12,361 nt of DNA from VGBK01 sp043810615. GTDB taxonomy: Bacteria > Actinomycetota > Acidimicrobiia > Spongiisociales > UBA11373. A program made the translations under genes and the position numbers. Of this stretch, positions 1-6,028 are shown one piece after another (position 1 is the first letter of the stretch; the number at the start of each line of letters is the position of its first letter). The notes beneath the pieces are model-generated. The model was not told the origin of the DNA. It saw nothing but the letters and a program-made list of their open reading frames with translations, and made no database searches. Location of the stretch: NCBI GenBank assembly GCA_043810615.1, contig JBDROA010000160.1, positions 1 to 12,361 on the forward strand, given 5' to 3'.

Positions 1-9
1 CGCCGTGGT

Positions 10-15
10 TAGAGT
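10..15 (+). promoter_or_regulatory. putative -10 element (TAGAGT) of the SDR operon
   Basis: A TAGAGT hexamer lies 44 bases before the ATG at 60, matching the loose actinobacterial -10 pattern TAnnnT. It would give a leader of roughly 35-40 bases. The -35 region lies outside the window. The same hexamer recurs at 2395-2400. This is pattern matching only. Confidence 0.3.
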
Positions 16-59
16 CCACGACTCGACCGTCACCCCGGCGGCCGGTGAGGAGCGACGAC

Positions 60-1100
60 ATGCGGGTGGTGGTCACCGGTGCCTCCGGGCACCTGGGCGC
101 CAACCTGGTCCGCCGCCTGCTCGAGCGCGGCGACCGGGTGCGGGTCGTGCTCCACCGCCACGCCCGGGCCCTGGAAGGCCTCGAAGTCGAGGTGGCCCGG
201 GGCGACGTTCTCGACCCCGATTCGCTGCGCGCCGCCTTCGCCGGAGCGGAGATCGTCTACCACCTCGCCGGCGTCATCTCGATCCAGGGTGACGCCGGGG
301 GACTGGTGCCGGCGGTGAACGTCGAGGGGGCCGACAACGCCGCCCGGGCGGCCCTGGAATGCGGGGTGTGGCGGATGGTCCACTGCTCGTCGGTGCATGC
401 CTTCGACATGGGGGCGGGATGGGGGCCCCTCGACGAGACTGCCCCGCGGGTGCCCGCCGGTTCGCGTCGCCACCCCGCCTACGACCGTTCCAAGGCCGAG
501 GGGGAGCGGCGGGTACGGGCGCAGATCGCCCGGGGCCTCGACGCCGTCATCGTGCACCCCACGGGGGTCGTCGGCCCGTTCGACTTCGAGCCGTCCCGGA
601 TGGGGCAGGTGTTCCTCCGCCTCTACCGGGGCACCCTGCCGGCCCTGGTCGGCGGGGGCTTCGACTTCGTGGACGTCCGCGACGTGGCCGAGGCCATGGT
701 GAGCGCCGCCGAGCGGGGCGGCTCCGGCGAGAGCTATCTGCTGGGGGGCCACTTCTGCCGGATACCGGAGTTCGCCGCCCTTGCCGCGGCGGTCACGGGG
801 CGGCGCCATGCCCGGCCCACGGTGCCCTTCTGGCTGGCCCGGGCCGGGGTGCCGTTCCTGCGCCTGGCGGCGGCGGCCACTCGCAGCGAGCCGCTGTACA
901 CCGCCGAGTCGCTGGGCGCCCTGCGGGCGGGCCGCATCGTCGACCACTCCAAGGCGGGACGCGACCTCGGCTACGCCCCCCGCCCGACCGTGGAGAGCGT
1001 GGCCGACATCTACCGGTGGTTCGTCGAGCAGGGGACTATCCCGGCCGACGCCGTGCCCGCCGTCCCGCCCGGGGCCGGACGGGCGGGAGCAGCAGGATGA
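60..1100 (+). CDS. NAD(P)-dependent epimerase / 3beta-hydroxysteroid dehydrogenase-like extended SDR
   Basis: This 346-residue protein is an extended short-chain dehydrogenase/reductase that should oxidise or reduce a hydroxyl/keto group with NAD(P). The sequence opens with a beta strand and the nucleotide-binding motif TGASGHLG (Gly7, Gly10, Gly13). It has the catalytic serine region HCSS (Ser110/111) and the YDRSK pair (Tyr141, Lys145). Length and layout match the dihydroflavonol-4-reductase/3beta-HSD/NAD-epimerase group. The ATG at 60 is chosen because the Rossmann strand begins at once; the in-frame GTG at 45 would only add MRSDD. GTGAGGAG upstream can serve as ribosome binding site. The stop overlaps the next start (ATGA at 1097), so it is translationally coupled to a steroid-5alpha-reductase-like enzyme, which favours a steroid, sterol-like or isoprenoid substrate. 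A sugar-nucleotide role cannot be excluded from sequence alone. Confidence 0.9.
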   Translation: MRVVVTGASGHLGANLVRRLLERGDRVRVVLHRHARALEGLEVEVARGDVLDPDSLRAAFAGAEIVYHLAGVISIQGDAGGLVPAVNVEGADNAARAALECGVWRMVHCSSVHAFDMGAGWGPLDETAPRVPAGSRRHPAYDRSKAEGERRVRAQIARGLDAVIVHPTGVVGPFDFEPSRMGQVFLRLYRGTLPALVGGGFDFVDVRDVAEAMVSAAERGGSGESYLLGGHFCRIPEFAALAAAVTGRRHARPTVPFWLARAGVPFLRLAAAATRSEPLYTAESLGALRAGRIVDHSKAGRDLGYAPRPTVESVADIYRWFVEQGTIPADAVPAVPPGAGRAGAAG

Positions 1101-1855
1101 CCGAAGCCGGCATCCACGCCTGGACCACCTGGACCGAGATGATCCTGGCCGGGGCGGCACTGGTGGCCCTCGCCTTCGTCGCCGCTCCCTACGGCCGTCA
1201 CAGCCAGCGGGGCTGGGGCGCCACCATCGCCAACTCAGCCGGATGGGTGCTGATGGAACTGCCGGCGGTGCTCGGGTTCCTCGCCGTCTTCCTGCTGGGC
1301 CGGAACCGTGTCGAGGTGGTCCCCCTGGCCCTGGGTGCCATGTGGCTGTTCCACTACGTCTATCGCACCTTCGTGTTCCCCACCCGCCTGCGCACCCGGG
1401 GCAAGCGCATGCCGCTGGCGGTGGTGGCGATGGGCTTCACCTTCAACTGCCTCAACGCCTACGTGGTCGCCCGGTGGATCTCGCAGTTCGGCACCTACCA
1501 GGCCGACTGGCTCCGGGACCCGCGCTTCATCGTCGGAGCGCTCGTCTTCTTCGCCGGCTTCGCCATCAACTTCCGGGCCGACGGCATGCTCATCGCCCTG
1601 CGGCGCCCCGGGGAAACCGGGTACAAGGTGCCCCGGGGGTGGCTGTACGAGTACGTCGCCTGCCCCAATTACTTCGGGGAGATCGTGGAGTGGTTCGGGT
1701 TCGCCCTGGCCACCTGGTCGCTGCCCGGCCTGGCCTTCGCCCTGTTCACGGCGGCGAACATCGGCCCCCGCGCCTTCTCCAACCGCCGGTGGTATCGCCG
1801 GACCTTCCCCGACTACCCCCCCGAGCGCAAGGCGCTCATCCCCTTCGTGATCTAG
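1097..1855 (+). CDS. 3-oxo-5-alpha-steroid 4-dehydrogenase (SRD5A) family membrane enzyme
   Basis: A 252-residue polytopic membrane protein with about six hydrophobic segments (for example ILAGAALVALAFVAA near residues 14-29 and FIVGALVFFAGFAINF near 138-153). The C-terminal third carries the signature of the steroid 5-alpha-reductase family: WLYEYVACPNYFGEIVEW near residues 180-197, then NRRWYRRTFPDYP and RKALIPF at the end. The family reduces the C4-C5 double bond of 3-oxo-4-ene steroids, or polyprenol and enoyl analogues, using NADPH at a membrane. The start is the ATG overlapping the stop of the preceding SDR gene (ATGA). Coupling a 3beta-HSD-like SDR to a 5alpha-reductase-like enzyme suggests consecutive redox steps on one lipid. 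The exact substrate is unknown. The length matches human SRD5A1/2 (about 255 residues). Confidence 0.9.
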   Translation: MTEAGIHAWTTWTEMILAGAALVALAFVAAPYGRHSQRGWGATIANSAGWVLMELPAVLGFLAVFLLGRNRVEVVPLALGAMWLFHYVYRTFVFPTRLRTRGKRMPLAVVAMGFTFNCLNAYVVARWISQFGTYQADWLRDPRFIVGALVFFAGFAINFRADGMLIALRRPGETGYKVPRGWLYEYVACPNYFGEIVEWFGFALATWSLPGLAFALFTAANIGPRAFSNRRWYRRTFPDYPPERKALIPFVI

Positions 1856-2008
1856 ACGGGGGGGTGATCGGGCCGGCGGGGCCTGATACCGGGGTGAGGC
1901 CTGTGGTCCTCAGGCTGCCTCGGATCTGTCGGCGCGGGTTCCCGATCACACCCCGCGGAGGGGCATCCGGCGTGGGACGGTAAACGGCAGCCACCGAGGA
2001 TCGATGGC

Positions 2009-2321
2009 GTGACCGCCACCCCACAGGTCGACGAGAGGCCGAGTCTGGACCTGCTCCGCAGGCTGCGTTCCGAGATCCTCTCGGCAGCGGCTCGGCACGG
2101 AGCGTCGAATGTGCGCGGCTACGGCTCGGTGGCGCTGGGGACGGCCGGCCCGGAGGGCGACATCGATCTGCTCGTCGACGTGGAGGGGGGGGACGAGCCT
2201 TCTCGATTCGGCAGCTCTTCGCCTCGAACTCGAGGACCTTCTCGGATTCCCCGTAGAACTGGGTACCGACGTGAAGCCTCGGCTGCGCGAGCGGGTGCAT
2301 GCTGAGGCGGTCGCGCGGTGA
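2009..2321 (+). pseudogene. mntA: MntA-type nucleotidyltransferase antitoxin, frameshifted
   Basis: Small minimal nucleotidyltransferase of the MntA/HepT toxin-antitoxin type. In active systems MntA transfers AMP to the HEPN toxin HepT and silences it. The GTG at 2009 follows GAGG at 1996-1999. The first frame encodes LRRLRSEILSAAARHGA and the catalytic motif GS-x10-DxD (GSVALGTAGPEGDIDL). The frame is lost in a run of eight G (2184-2191). The family-like continuation (LLDSAALRLELEDLLGFPVE..., ending RERVHAEAVAR) lies in the +1 frame up to the TGA at 2319-2321. Seven G would restore one ORF of about 103 residues. The cause could be true inactivation, a sequencing or assembly homopolymer error, or polymerase slippage. 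The stop overlaps the GTG of the HepT remnant, the usual operon arrangement reversed to antitoxin first. Confidence 0.8.
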
Positions 2322-2422
2322 ATCGCGACCGGGACTTCCTGCGCGACATCATCGAACTGATCGAGACCACCGGCCGCCATCGACTCGCTTGTCGTAGAGT
2401 GGATACGGCGTGGCGACGATGA
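2318..2422 (+). pseudogene. hepT: HepT-like HEPN (DUF86) toxin, N-terminal remnant
   Basis: A GTG at 2318 overlaps the mntA stop (GTGA). The first twenty residues, VNRDRDFLRDIIELIETTGR, match the typical start of DUF86/HepT HEPN toxins (a MNRDxxYLxDI-like helix). After about residue 20 the similarity ends and a short unrelated tail reaches the TGA at 2420-2422. A complete HepT is about 110-140 residues and carries the RxxxxH RNase motif, which is absent here. The toxin is therefore decapitated and cannot be active. The next gene (2410) starts inside the remnant in another frame, so a deletion or insertion joined the two, with the junction probably between about 2375 and 2395. The family call rests on a short stretch but is supported by the mntA neighbour and the overlap. 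Confidence 0.65.
2395..2400 (+). promoter_or_regulatory. putative -10 element (TAGAGT) before the pRiA4b-like gene
   Basis: TAGAGT lies ten bases before the GTG at 2410, the same hexamer as at 10-15. If used, transcription would start near 2407 and the message would be almost leaderless. No convincing -35 hexamer was seen. Confidence 0.3.
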
Positions 2423-2985
2423 AGCCGGGCTCGGTTCACCAACTCAAGTTCACGCTGCGGAACGTGAAGCCCGCGGTGTGGCGGCGAATCGTCGTGCGGT
2501 CGGAAGTCACCCTGGGCGAACTGTCTTCGCTCATGGAGTCGGCGATGGGATGGCTCGGCGGCCACCTGCACCTGTTCGATGTCGACGGGACCAGGTATGG
2601 GACGCCCGACCCGGATTGGGGTATGGACGACCTCGACGAGGATCGGTTTCGCCTGGGTGAAGTGCTGCCTGCAGTGGGTGCGAAGATGCGGTGGGACTAC
2701 GACTTCGGCGACTGCTGGGAGCACGACGTCGTCGTGGAAGCGATCAGCCCGGCCGAGGCCGGTGTCCGGTACCCGAGATGTCTGGCCGGCCGACGAGCCT
2801 GCCCACCGGAGGATTGCGGCGGCTCGTGGGGGTATGCCGAGCTGCTTCAGGCCCTTGCCGACCCCGGCAATCCGGATCACGCCGAGCTGAGGGAATGGGC
2901 GCCACCCGGCTTCGACCCGACCCGCTTCGACCCCGTCGAGGCGACGCTCGCCATGCACCTGCCCCGGCCACTTGAGGGCTGGTGA
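2410..2985 (+). CDS. plasmid pRiA4b ORF-3-like family protein
   Basis: This 191-residue protein belongs to the pRiA4b ORF-3-like family (PF07929), which is widespread on plasmids and in accessory regions and has no established biochemical function. Seen directly: the N-terminal VHQLKFTLRNVKPAVWRRI strand-helix signature near residues 9-27, GHLHLFDVDGTRYG near 51-64, YDFGDCWEHDVVVE near 97-110, and the conserved cysteine segment YPRCLAGRRACPPEDCGG near 122-139. The full set of family motifs is present and the length is normal, so it looks intact. GTG at 2410 is used here; an in-frame ATG at 2419 (MKPGSVHQL) is equally possible, and neither has a strong Shine-Dalgarno sequence. It sits directly on the truncated toxin remnant, suggesting that the gene arrived with, or was left by, the rearrangement that destroyed hepT. 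Confidence 0.88.
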   Translation: MATMKPGSVHQLKFTLRNVKPAVWRRIVVRSEVTLGELSSLMESAMGWLGGHLHLFDVDGTRYGTPDPDWGMDDLDEDRFRLGEVLPAVGAKMRWDYDFGDCWEHDVVVEAISPAEAGVRYPRCLAGRRACPPEDCGGSWGYAELLQALADPGNPDHAELREWAPPGFDPTRFDPVEATLAMHLPRPLEGW

Positions 2986-3124
2986 AGCTCCAGGGTCGAT
3001 GCCTCGAGGAGCGTTCGCCGGGCGAGGGGGGTGCGATGGGAGGGGTGACGCCGCGCGACGACCCGAGAACCCTGTCGCAGCCTGGCCCGGCGCGCCGTGA
3101 GGACGCGGCAGGGGAGAAGTCAAG

Positions 3125-3916
3125 GTGAACGCCTTCGAGGTGTGCAACCGAGAGCCGTCGATCCCGGTGGTGGTCCACGCCCCCCACGGCGGCACCTGGA
3201 TCCCCGAGAACGAGCGCACCGCCTTCCTGCTCGATGACGCGGCCCTGGCCGAGGAGGTGCGGGTGATGACCGATCACCGCACCGACCTGCTGGCCGAGAC
3301 CGCGGCGGGGTTGGGGGCGGCAGTGTTCGTCAACCGCCTGTCGCGCCTCGTGGTGGACCCGGAGCGGTTCCCCGACGAGCGGGAGGAGATGGAGGCCGTG
3401 GGCATGGGCTTCGCCTACACGGCCACCGCCGCTGGGGGCGAACTGCGCCGAGTCACTGCCGCCGACCGGGCGAGGCTCAGGCAGCGCTGGTTCGAACCGT
3501 ACGCGGCCGCCTTCCAGAGCCTCGTGGCCGGGGTGCGGGACCGCTTCGGGGGCTGTGTGATTGTGGACCTGCACTCCTACCCGAGCCGGCCGCTGCCCTA
3601 CGAGCGGCACCCCGACGCCCCTCGTCCTGAGGTCTGCATCGGCACCGACACCTTCCACACGCCGGAGTGGCTGGGGGGACTGGTCGAGGCCGCCTGCCGG
3701 GAGCTGGGCCTGGACTGTGTCCGCAACTCTCCATTCTCCGGCTGCTACGTGCCGCCGTCGATGTACCGGAAGGACCCGGCGGTGATGTCGGTGATGCTCG
3801 AGGTGCGCCGGGACGTCTACCTGGACGAGGCCTCGGCGCTTCCGGCCGAAGGTGAAGCGCGGGTGGCCGGGTTGCTGGCGGCGGTAGTCACGGAAGCCGG
3901 ACGGCGCGGTCCCTGA
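3125..3916 (+). CDS. N-formylglutamate amidohydrolase family protein
   Basis: A 263-residue protein of the N-formylglutamate amidohydrolase family (PF05013), zinc-dependent hydrolases that in the histidine-degradation route split N-formylglutamate into formate and glutamate. Visible motifs are VVHAPHGGTWIP (residues 16-27, with metal-ligand-type histidines 18 and 21), the RLSRLVVDPERFPDE segment, DLHSYP (Asp148, His150) and LEVRRDVYLDE near 225-235. No signal peptide is visible, so it is probably cytoplasmic. The GTG start at 3125 follows GGGGAGAAG at a suitable distance. No other hut gene lies nearby, so the true substrate may be another N-acylated amino acid. The 139 bases upstream contain no clear promoter. 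Confidence 0.88.
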   Translation: MNAFEVCNREPSIPVVVHAPHGGTWIPENERTAFLLDDAALAEEVRVMTDHRTDLLAETAAGLGAAVFVNRLSRLVVDPERFPDEREEMEAVGMGFAYTATAAGGELRRVTAADRARLRQRWFEPYAAAFQSLVAGVRDRFGGCVIVDLHSYPSRPLPYERHPDAPRPEVCIGTDTFHTPEWLGGLVEAACRELGLDCVRNSPFSGCYVPPSMYRKDPAVMSVMLEVRRDVYLDEASALPAEGEARVAGLLAAVVTEAGRRGP

Positions 3917-3956
3917 AGGTCGGTTGCCGGACCGGTGCAGCGTCCATCCGGGCGAC

Positions 3957-3976
3957 TTGACAGGGTGTGGCACGAT
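3957..3976 (+). promoter_or_regulatory. promoter-like TTGACA / CACGATGG
   Basis: A perfect TTGACA (3957-3962) is followed by CACGAT (3971-3976) and GG, 39 bases before the GTG at 4016. The 8-base gap is too short for a normal sigma-70-type pair, so at most one of the two hexamers is used. CACGATGG resembles CACTATGG before the vWA gene and TACGATGG before the 7320 gene. Confidence 0.25.
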
Positions 3977-4015
3977 GGAGTGAGGGCAGGACCGCAGCCG
4001 GGCAGGGGGTTCCCA

Positions 4016-4720
4016 GTGGCAGGTGACAGACGGGCGGGCGGGCGCAGGCTGGGCGATTCGTCGCTTCCGTTGGTGTTCCTCGACGTAGATGGGGTGATCG
4101 TCGACACCCGGGCCCTCGAGGGCGAGCCCCGTCCCTGGGAGATCCACGAGGTCGAGACCACCCGTTTCCCGGCGTCGGTCCCCTACTTCATGCCCGCTCT
4201 GATCCAGGCTCTCCACGAGGTGACCGAGCTGTGGTGGTGCACCAGTTGGGGGGATCGGGCCAACGACGAGATCGGCCGGCACCTCGGTATCCCGCGCCTG
4301 CCCGTGGTTCCCCGGACCACCGAGCCGGCGGTGGGGGACTGGAAGGTGGCCGGGGCCCGGCCCCTGGCCCGGGCCGCCCTGCTGGCGGTCCGCCGGGTGG
4401 TGTGGATCGAGGACTTCGACGGCTACCCGCCGGAGCGGGCCATGCTCCCGGGGGTGGAGTTCGTGGACACCTCGGCCGACGGCACCTGCGTGCTGTTGCC
4501 CCGGTTCCTCCCCGAGGACCTGTGGATCCCTTTCGACTGGCTCGACCTGCCCGACGAGTGGATGGGCACGGCATCCAAGCGGGGAACCGCCGGCACGAGG
4601 CGCGGCGACCGGGGCACCGACCCTGGGGGTGAGGGCTCCTTGGGAGCTGAACCGATACCGCCCGGCCCGTTCTTGTCATACCCCTCTGGCACTATGGACC
4701 TCAGGAGGATCACGCCATGA
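4016..4720 (+). CDS. HAD-superfamily hydrolase, Swiss-Army-Knife (HAD_SAK) type
   Basis: A 234-residue HAD-fold protein. Motif I is LVFLDVDGVI (nucleophile Asp23, general acid Asp25). Motif II is the ELWWCTSW segment, where the serine or threonine binds phosphate. A late acidic motif VVWIEDFDGYPPERA supplies the metal-binding acids. This pattern matches the 'HAD domain in Swiss Army Knife RNA repair proteins' group, so a 3'/5'-phosphatase or nucleotide phosphatase role is plausible but unproven. GTG at 4016 is chosen because GGCAGGGGG precedes it and the HAD strand starts 19 residues later; the longer frame from 3935 would add an unlike leader over promoter-like DNA. About 50 C-terminal residues after the domain are Gly/Pro/Arg-rich and probably disordered; this stretch also holds the upstream region of the next gene, which it overlaps by ATGA. 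Confidence 0.8.
   Translation: MAGDRRAGGRRLGDSSLPLVFLDVDGVIVDTRALEGEPRPWEIHEVETTRFPASVPYFMPALIQALHEVTELWWCTSWGDRANDEIGRHLGIPRLPVVPRTTEPAVGDWKVAGARPLARAALLAVRRVVWIEDFDGYPPERAMLPGVEFVDTSADGTCVLLPRFLPEDLWIPFDWLDLPDEWMGTASKRGTAGTRRGDRGTDPGGEGSLGAEPIPPGPFLSYPSGTMDLRRITP
4690..4695 (+). promoter_or_regulatory. putative -10 element (CACTAT) of the vWA gene
   Basis: CACTATGG lies 21 bases before the ATG at 4717, inside the low-complexity C-terminus of the HAD gene, with TTGTCA 11 bases upstream (4673-4678). An AGGAGG-like site (CAGGAGGATC) follows at about 4701-4710 at ideal spacing. The vWA gene may therefore be transcribed on its own as well as by read-through. Confidence 0.3.
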
Positions 4721-5379
4721 CTGAGCCTGCTTCTGCACCCGTTCACATCTCCGTGGTGCTCGACCGGTCCGGGTCGATGCAGCCCATCGCCGACGACATC
4801 GTCGGCGGCTTCAACGCTTTCCTGGCCGAGCAGCGGGCCAGGCCCGGCGCCGTCCGGCTGACTCTCGCCCAGTTCGATTCGCGGGAGCCGTTCGAGGTGC
4901 TCATCGACGGGGCCGATCTGCACCGGGTGCCCGATCTGGCCCGCTCGGCGTACCAGCCGCGCGGATCGACCCCGCTGTATGACGCCGTCGGGCAGATGGT
5001 CGCCCACGTCGACGACGCAATCGCGGAGCGCGCTCGCGAAGGCCTGCCGGAGGAGGACCAGGTCGTGGCCATCGTCACCGATGGGCTGGAGAACCACTCG
5101 ATGCGCTTCAACCGGGCCGACGTGTTCCGGCTCATCGAGGAGCGCCGCCGGGCGGGGTGGGTGTTCGTGTTCCTGGGTGCCGACCAGGACGCCTACGCCG
5201 CTGGAGGGCAGATGGGCTTCGCTCCTCGGGGCCGGGTGGCTTGGGAGAAGACCCCGGAGGGCGTCAAGAAGATGTGGGGCGACCTTTCGCATTCGACCGA
5301 CTCGCATCGGGCGAAGCCCCGGGAGCGGCGCCGTAGCGAGGCCGACGAGTTCCATACGGAGAGGCCGGAGGAGAAGTAG
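4717..5379 (+). CDS. von Willebrand factor A (vWA) domain protein
   Basis: A 220-residue cytoplasmic vWA-domain protein. The metal-ion-dependent adhesion site is complete: DRSGS (Asp16, Ser18, Ser20), Thr85 in GSTPLYD, and Asp122 in IVTDGLEN. vWA proteins bind partner proteins through a Mg2+ and often act with AAA+ ATPases or in stress and defence modules; no such partner is seen here. The domain spans about residues 8-185. The C-terminal 35 residues are charged (many Arg, Glu, Ser) and probably disordered. No signal peptide or membrane segment is present. The ATG overlaps the HAD gene's stop (ATGA) and is preceded by CAGGAGG, so it should be well translated. Context suggests the HAD phosphatase and vWA protein work together, but the process is unknown. 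Confidence 0.88.
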   Translation: MTEPASAPVHISVVLDRSGSMQPIADDIVGGFNAFLAEQRARPGAVRLTLAQFDSREPFEVLIDGADLHRVPDLARSAYQPRGSTPLYDAVGQMVAHVDDAIAERAREGLPEEDQVVAIVTDGLENHSMRFNRADVFRLIEERRRAGWVFVFLGADQDAYAAGGQMGFAPRGRVAWEKTPEGVKKMWGDLSHSTDSHRAKPRERRRSEADEFHTERPEEK

Positions 5380-5449
5380 TCGGCGAAGGCTGGGTTCGCG
5401 GAGGGGTCGCATCCACGGCTTGGGATCTGCTGCTGCCTTAGGGGGTTCA

Positions 5450-5490
5450 CCTCAGGACATCGCTTGGCGCGGCGGCCTCAGGACATCGCT
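5450..5490 (+). repeat. two direct copies of a 15-bp repeat before the transposase fragment
   Basis: CCTCAGGACATCGCT occurs at 5450-5464 and again at 5476-5490, 26 bases apart, identical in all 15 positions. The pair lies 57 bases upstream of a truncated transposase gene. Repeated short sites at an element end are typical of transposase binding sites, so this is probably part of the left end of the IS481/IS3-like element. No matching right end was found, because the element is broken. Confidence 0.6.
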
Positions 5491-5546
5491 CTGTGGGGAG
5501 AAGTGGGGGGTGATCCTCTGTCTCGACGTCGAGGCGGAGGTGTCTG

Positions 5547-5792
5547 GTGGAGGGGTTCGCGACGGAGTTGGAGCGTCACCGTGAGGGGGTGAGGCGGGTG
5601 CGGGCTGGCGGTTCGGCGGTGCGGGTGGCCCGCGAGTTGGGACGGTCGGAGTGGTGGGTCCACAAGTGGCTCCGCCGCTGGGAGGGTGAGGAGGGCCTGG
5701 CAGATCGCTCCCGGGCTCCCCACCATCGACCCTCCGCCACCCCCGCCGGGGTGGTGGAGAAGATCCTGGAGGTGCGCTGCCGGTTAGAGAAG
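5547..5792 (+). pseudogene. truncated IS481/IS3-like transposase, N-terminal helix-turn-helix part only
   Basis: From a GTG at 5547 (GGAGG about eight bases upstream) about 82 residues of transposase-like sequence are readable: a helix-turn-helix around VRVARELGRSEWWVHKWLRRW, then the arginine/proline linker GLADRSRAPHHRPSATP and the helix VVEKILEVRCRLE. This is the standard N-terminus of IS481-type DDE transposases, which are normally about 300-350 residues. The catalytic DDE domain is entirely missing. Similarity stops at about 5790, exactly where a different repeat array begins; the frame then runs on through the repeats to a TGA at 5901-5903. Insertion of a second element is the simplest explanation. 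Confidence 0.75.
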
Positions 5793-5886
5793 TGTCAAGG
5801 GCCAGCAGGTTCTGCCCACGGGCGGCCAGTAGAACTGCCCGTTGGTGGCCATCAGGATTGCCCGCTGGCGGCCAGTAGTTGTGCCC
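5793..5886 (+). mobile_element. solitary IS21-family-like element end with four tandem repeats
   Basis: The block begins with TGTCA (5793-5797) and contains four degenerate copies of GGCCA-n5/6-CTGCCC: at 5800-5817, 5824-5840, 5847-5863 and 5870-5886. Spacing is 24, 23 and 23 bases. Ends starting with TG and carrying several internal repeats are characteristic of IS21-family elements, whose IstA transposase binds them. Neither istA/istB nor the inverted partner end is present in the window, so this is a solo end left after deletion, or a decayed element. It lies in the transposase fragment at 5547-5792. The family assignment is by motif recall, not alignment. Confidence 0.55.
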
Positions 5887-6028
5887 GGGTGGTTAGGTGG
5901 TGAGTGGTCTACGGTCGCACGGCGCCATCGGGCGTGTCGACCCCATCCCCGAGCGGTAGCCCCGATGCCAAGGCCATCGCACTGGTCGGCGGAAGGCCTG
6001 CTGACAGGTTGGCTCTCACCGCCTGCTG

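Noticed and set aside
359..1096. Upstream extension of the 5alpha-reductase-like frame to a GTG/ATG at 359
   Set aside because: The extension is Arg/Gly/Pro-rich shadow of the SDR gene; the protein starts at 1097.
1875..1930. Possible terminator after the 5alpha-reductase-like gene
   Set aside because: Only short imperfect stems (GAGGCCTG...CAGGCTGCCTC with a bulge) and no T tract.
3935..4015. Earlier start for the HAD gene
   Set aside because: The added residues are unlike the family and cover TTGACA and CACGATGG promoter-like signals; GTG 4016 has a better ribosome binding site.
2119..4282. Long minus-strand frames opposite the pRiA4b-like, amidohydrolase and HAD genes
   Set aside because: Low-complexity translations without motifs, fully antisense to genes with clear domains.
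5800..5886. CRISPR-like regular repeats
   Set aside because: Units are degenerate, only about 17-18 bases with 6-base gaps and no unique spacers; no cas gene nearby. IS-end repeats fit better.
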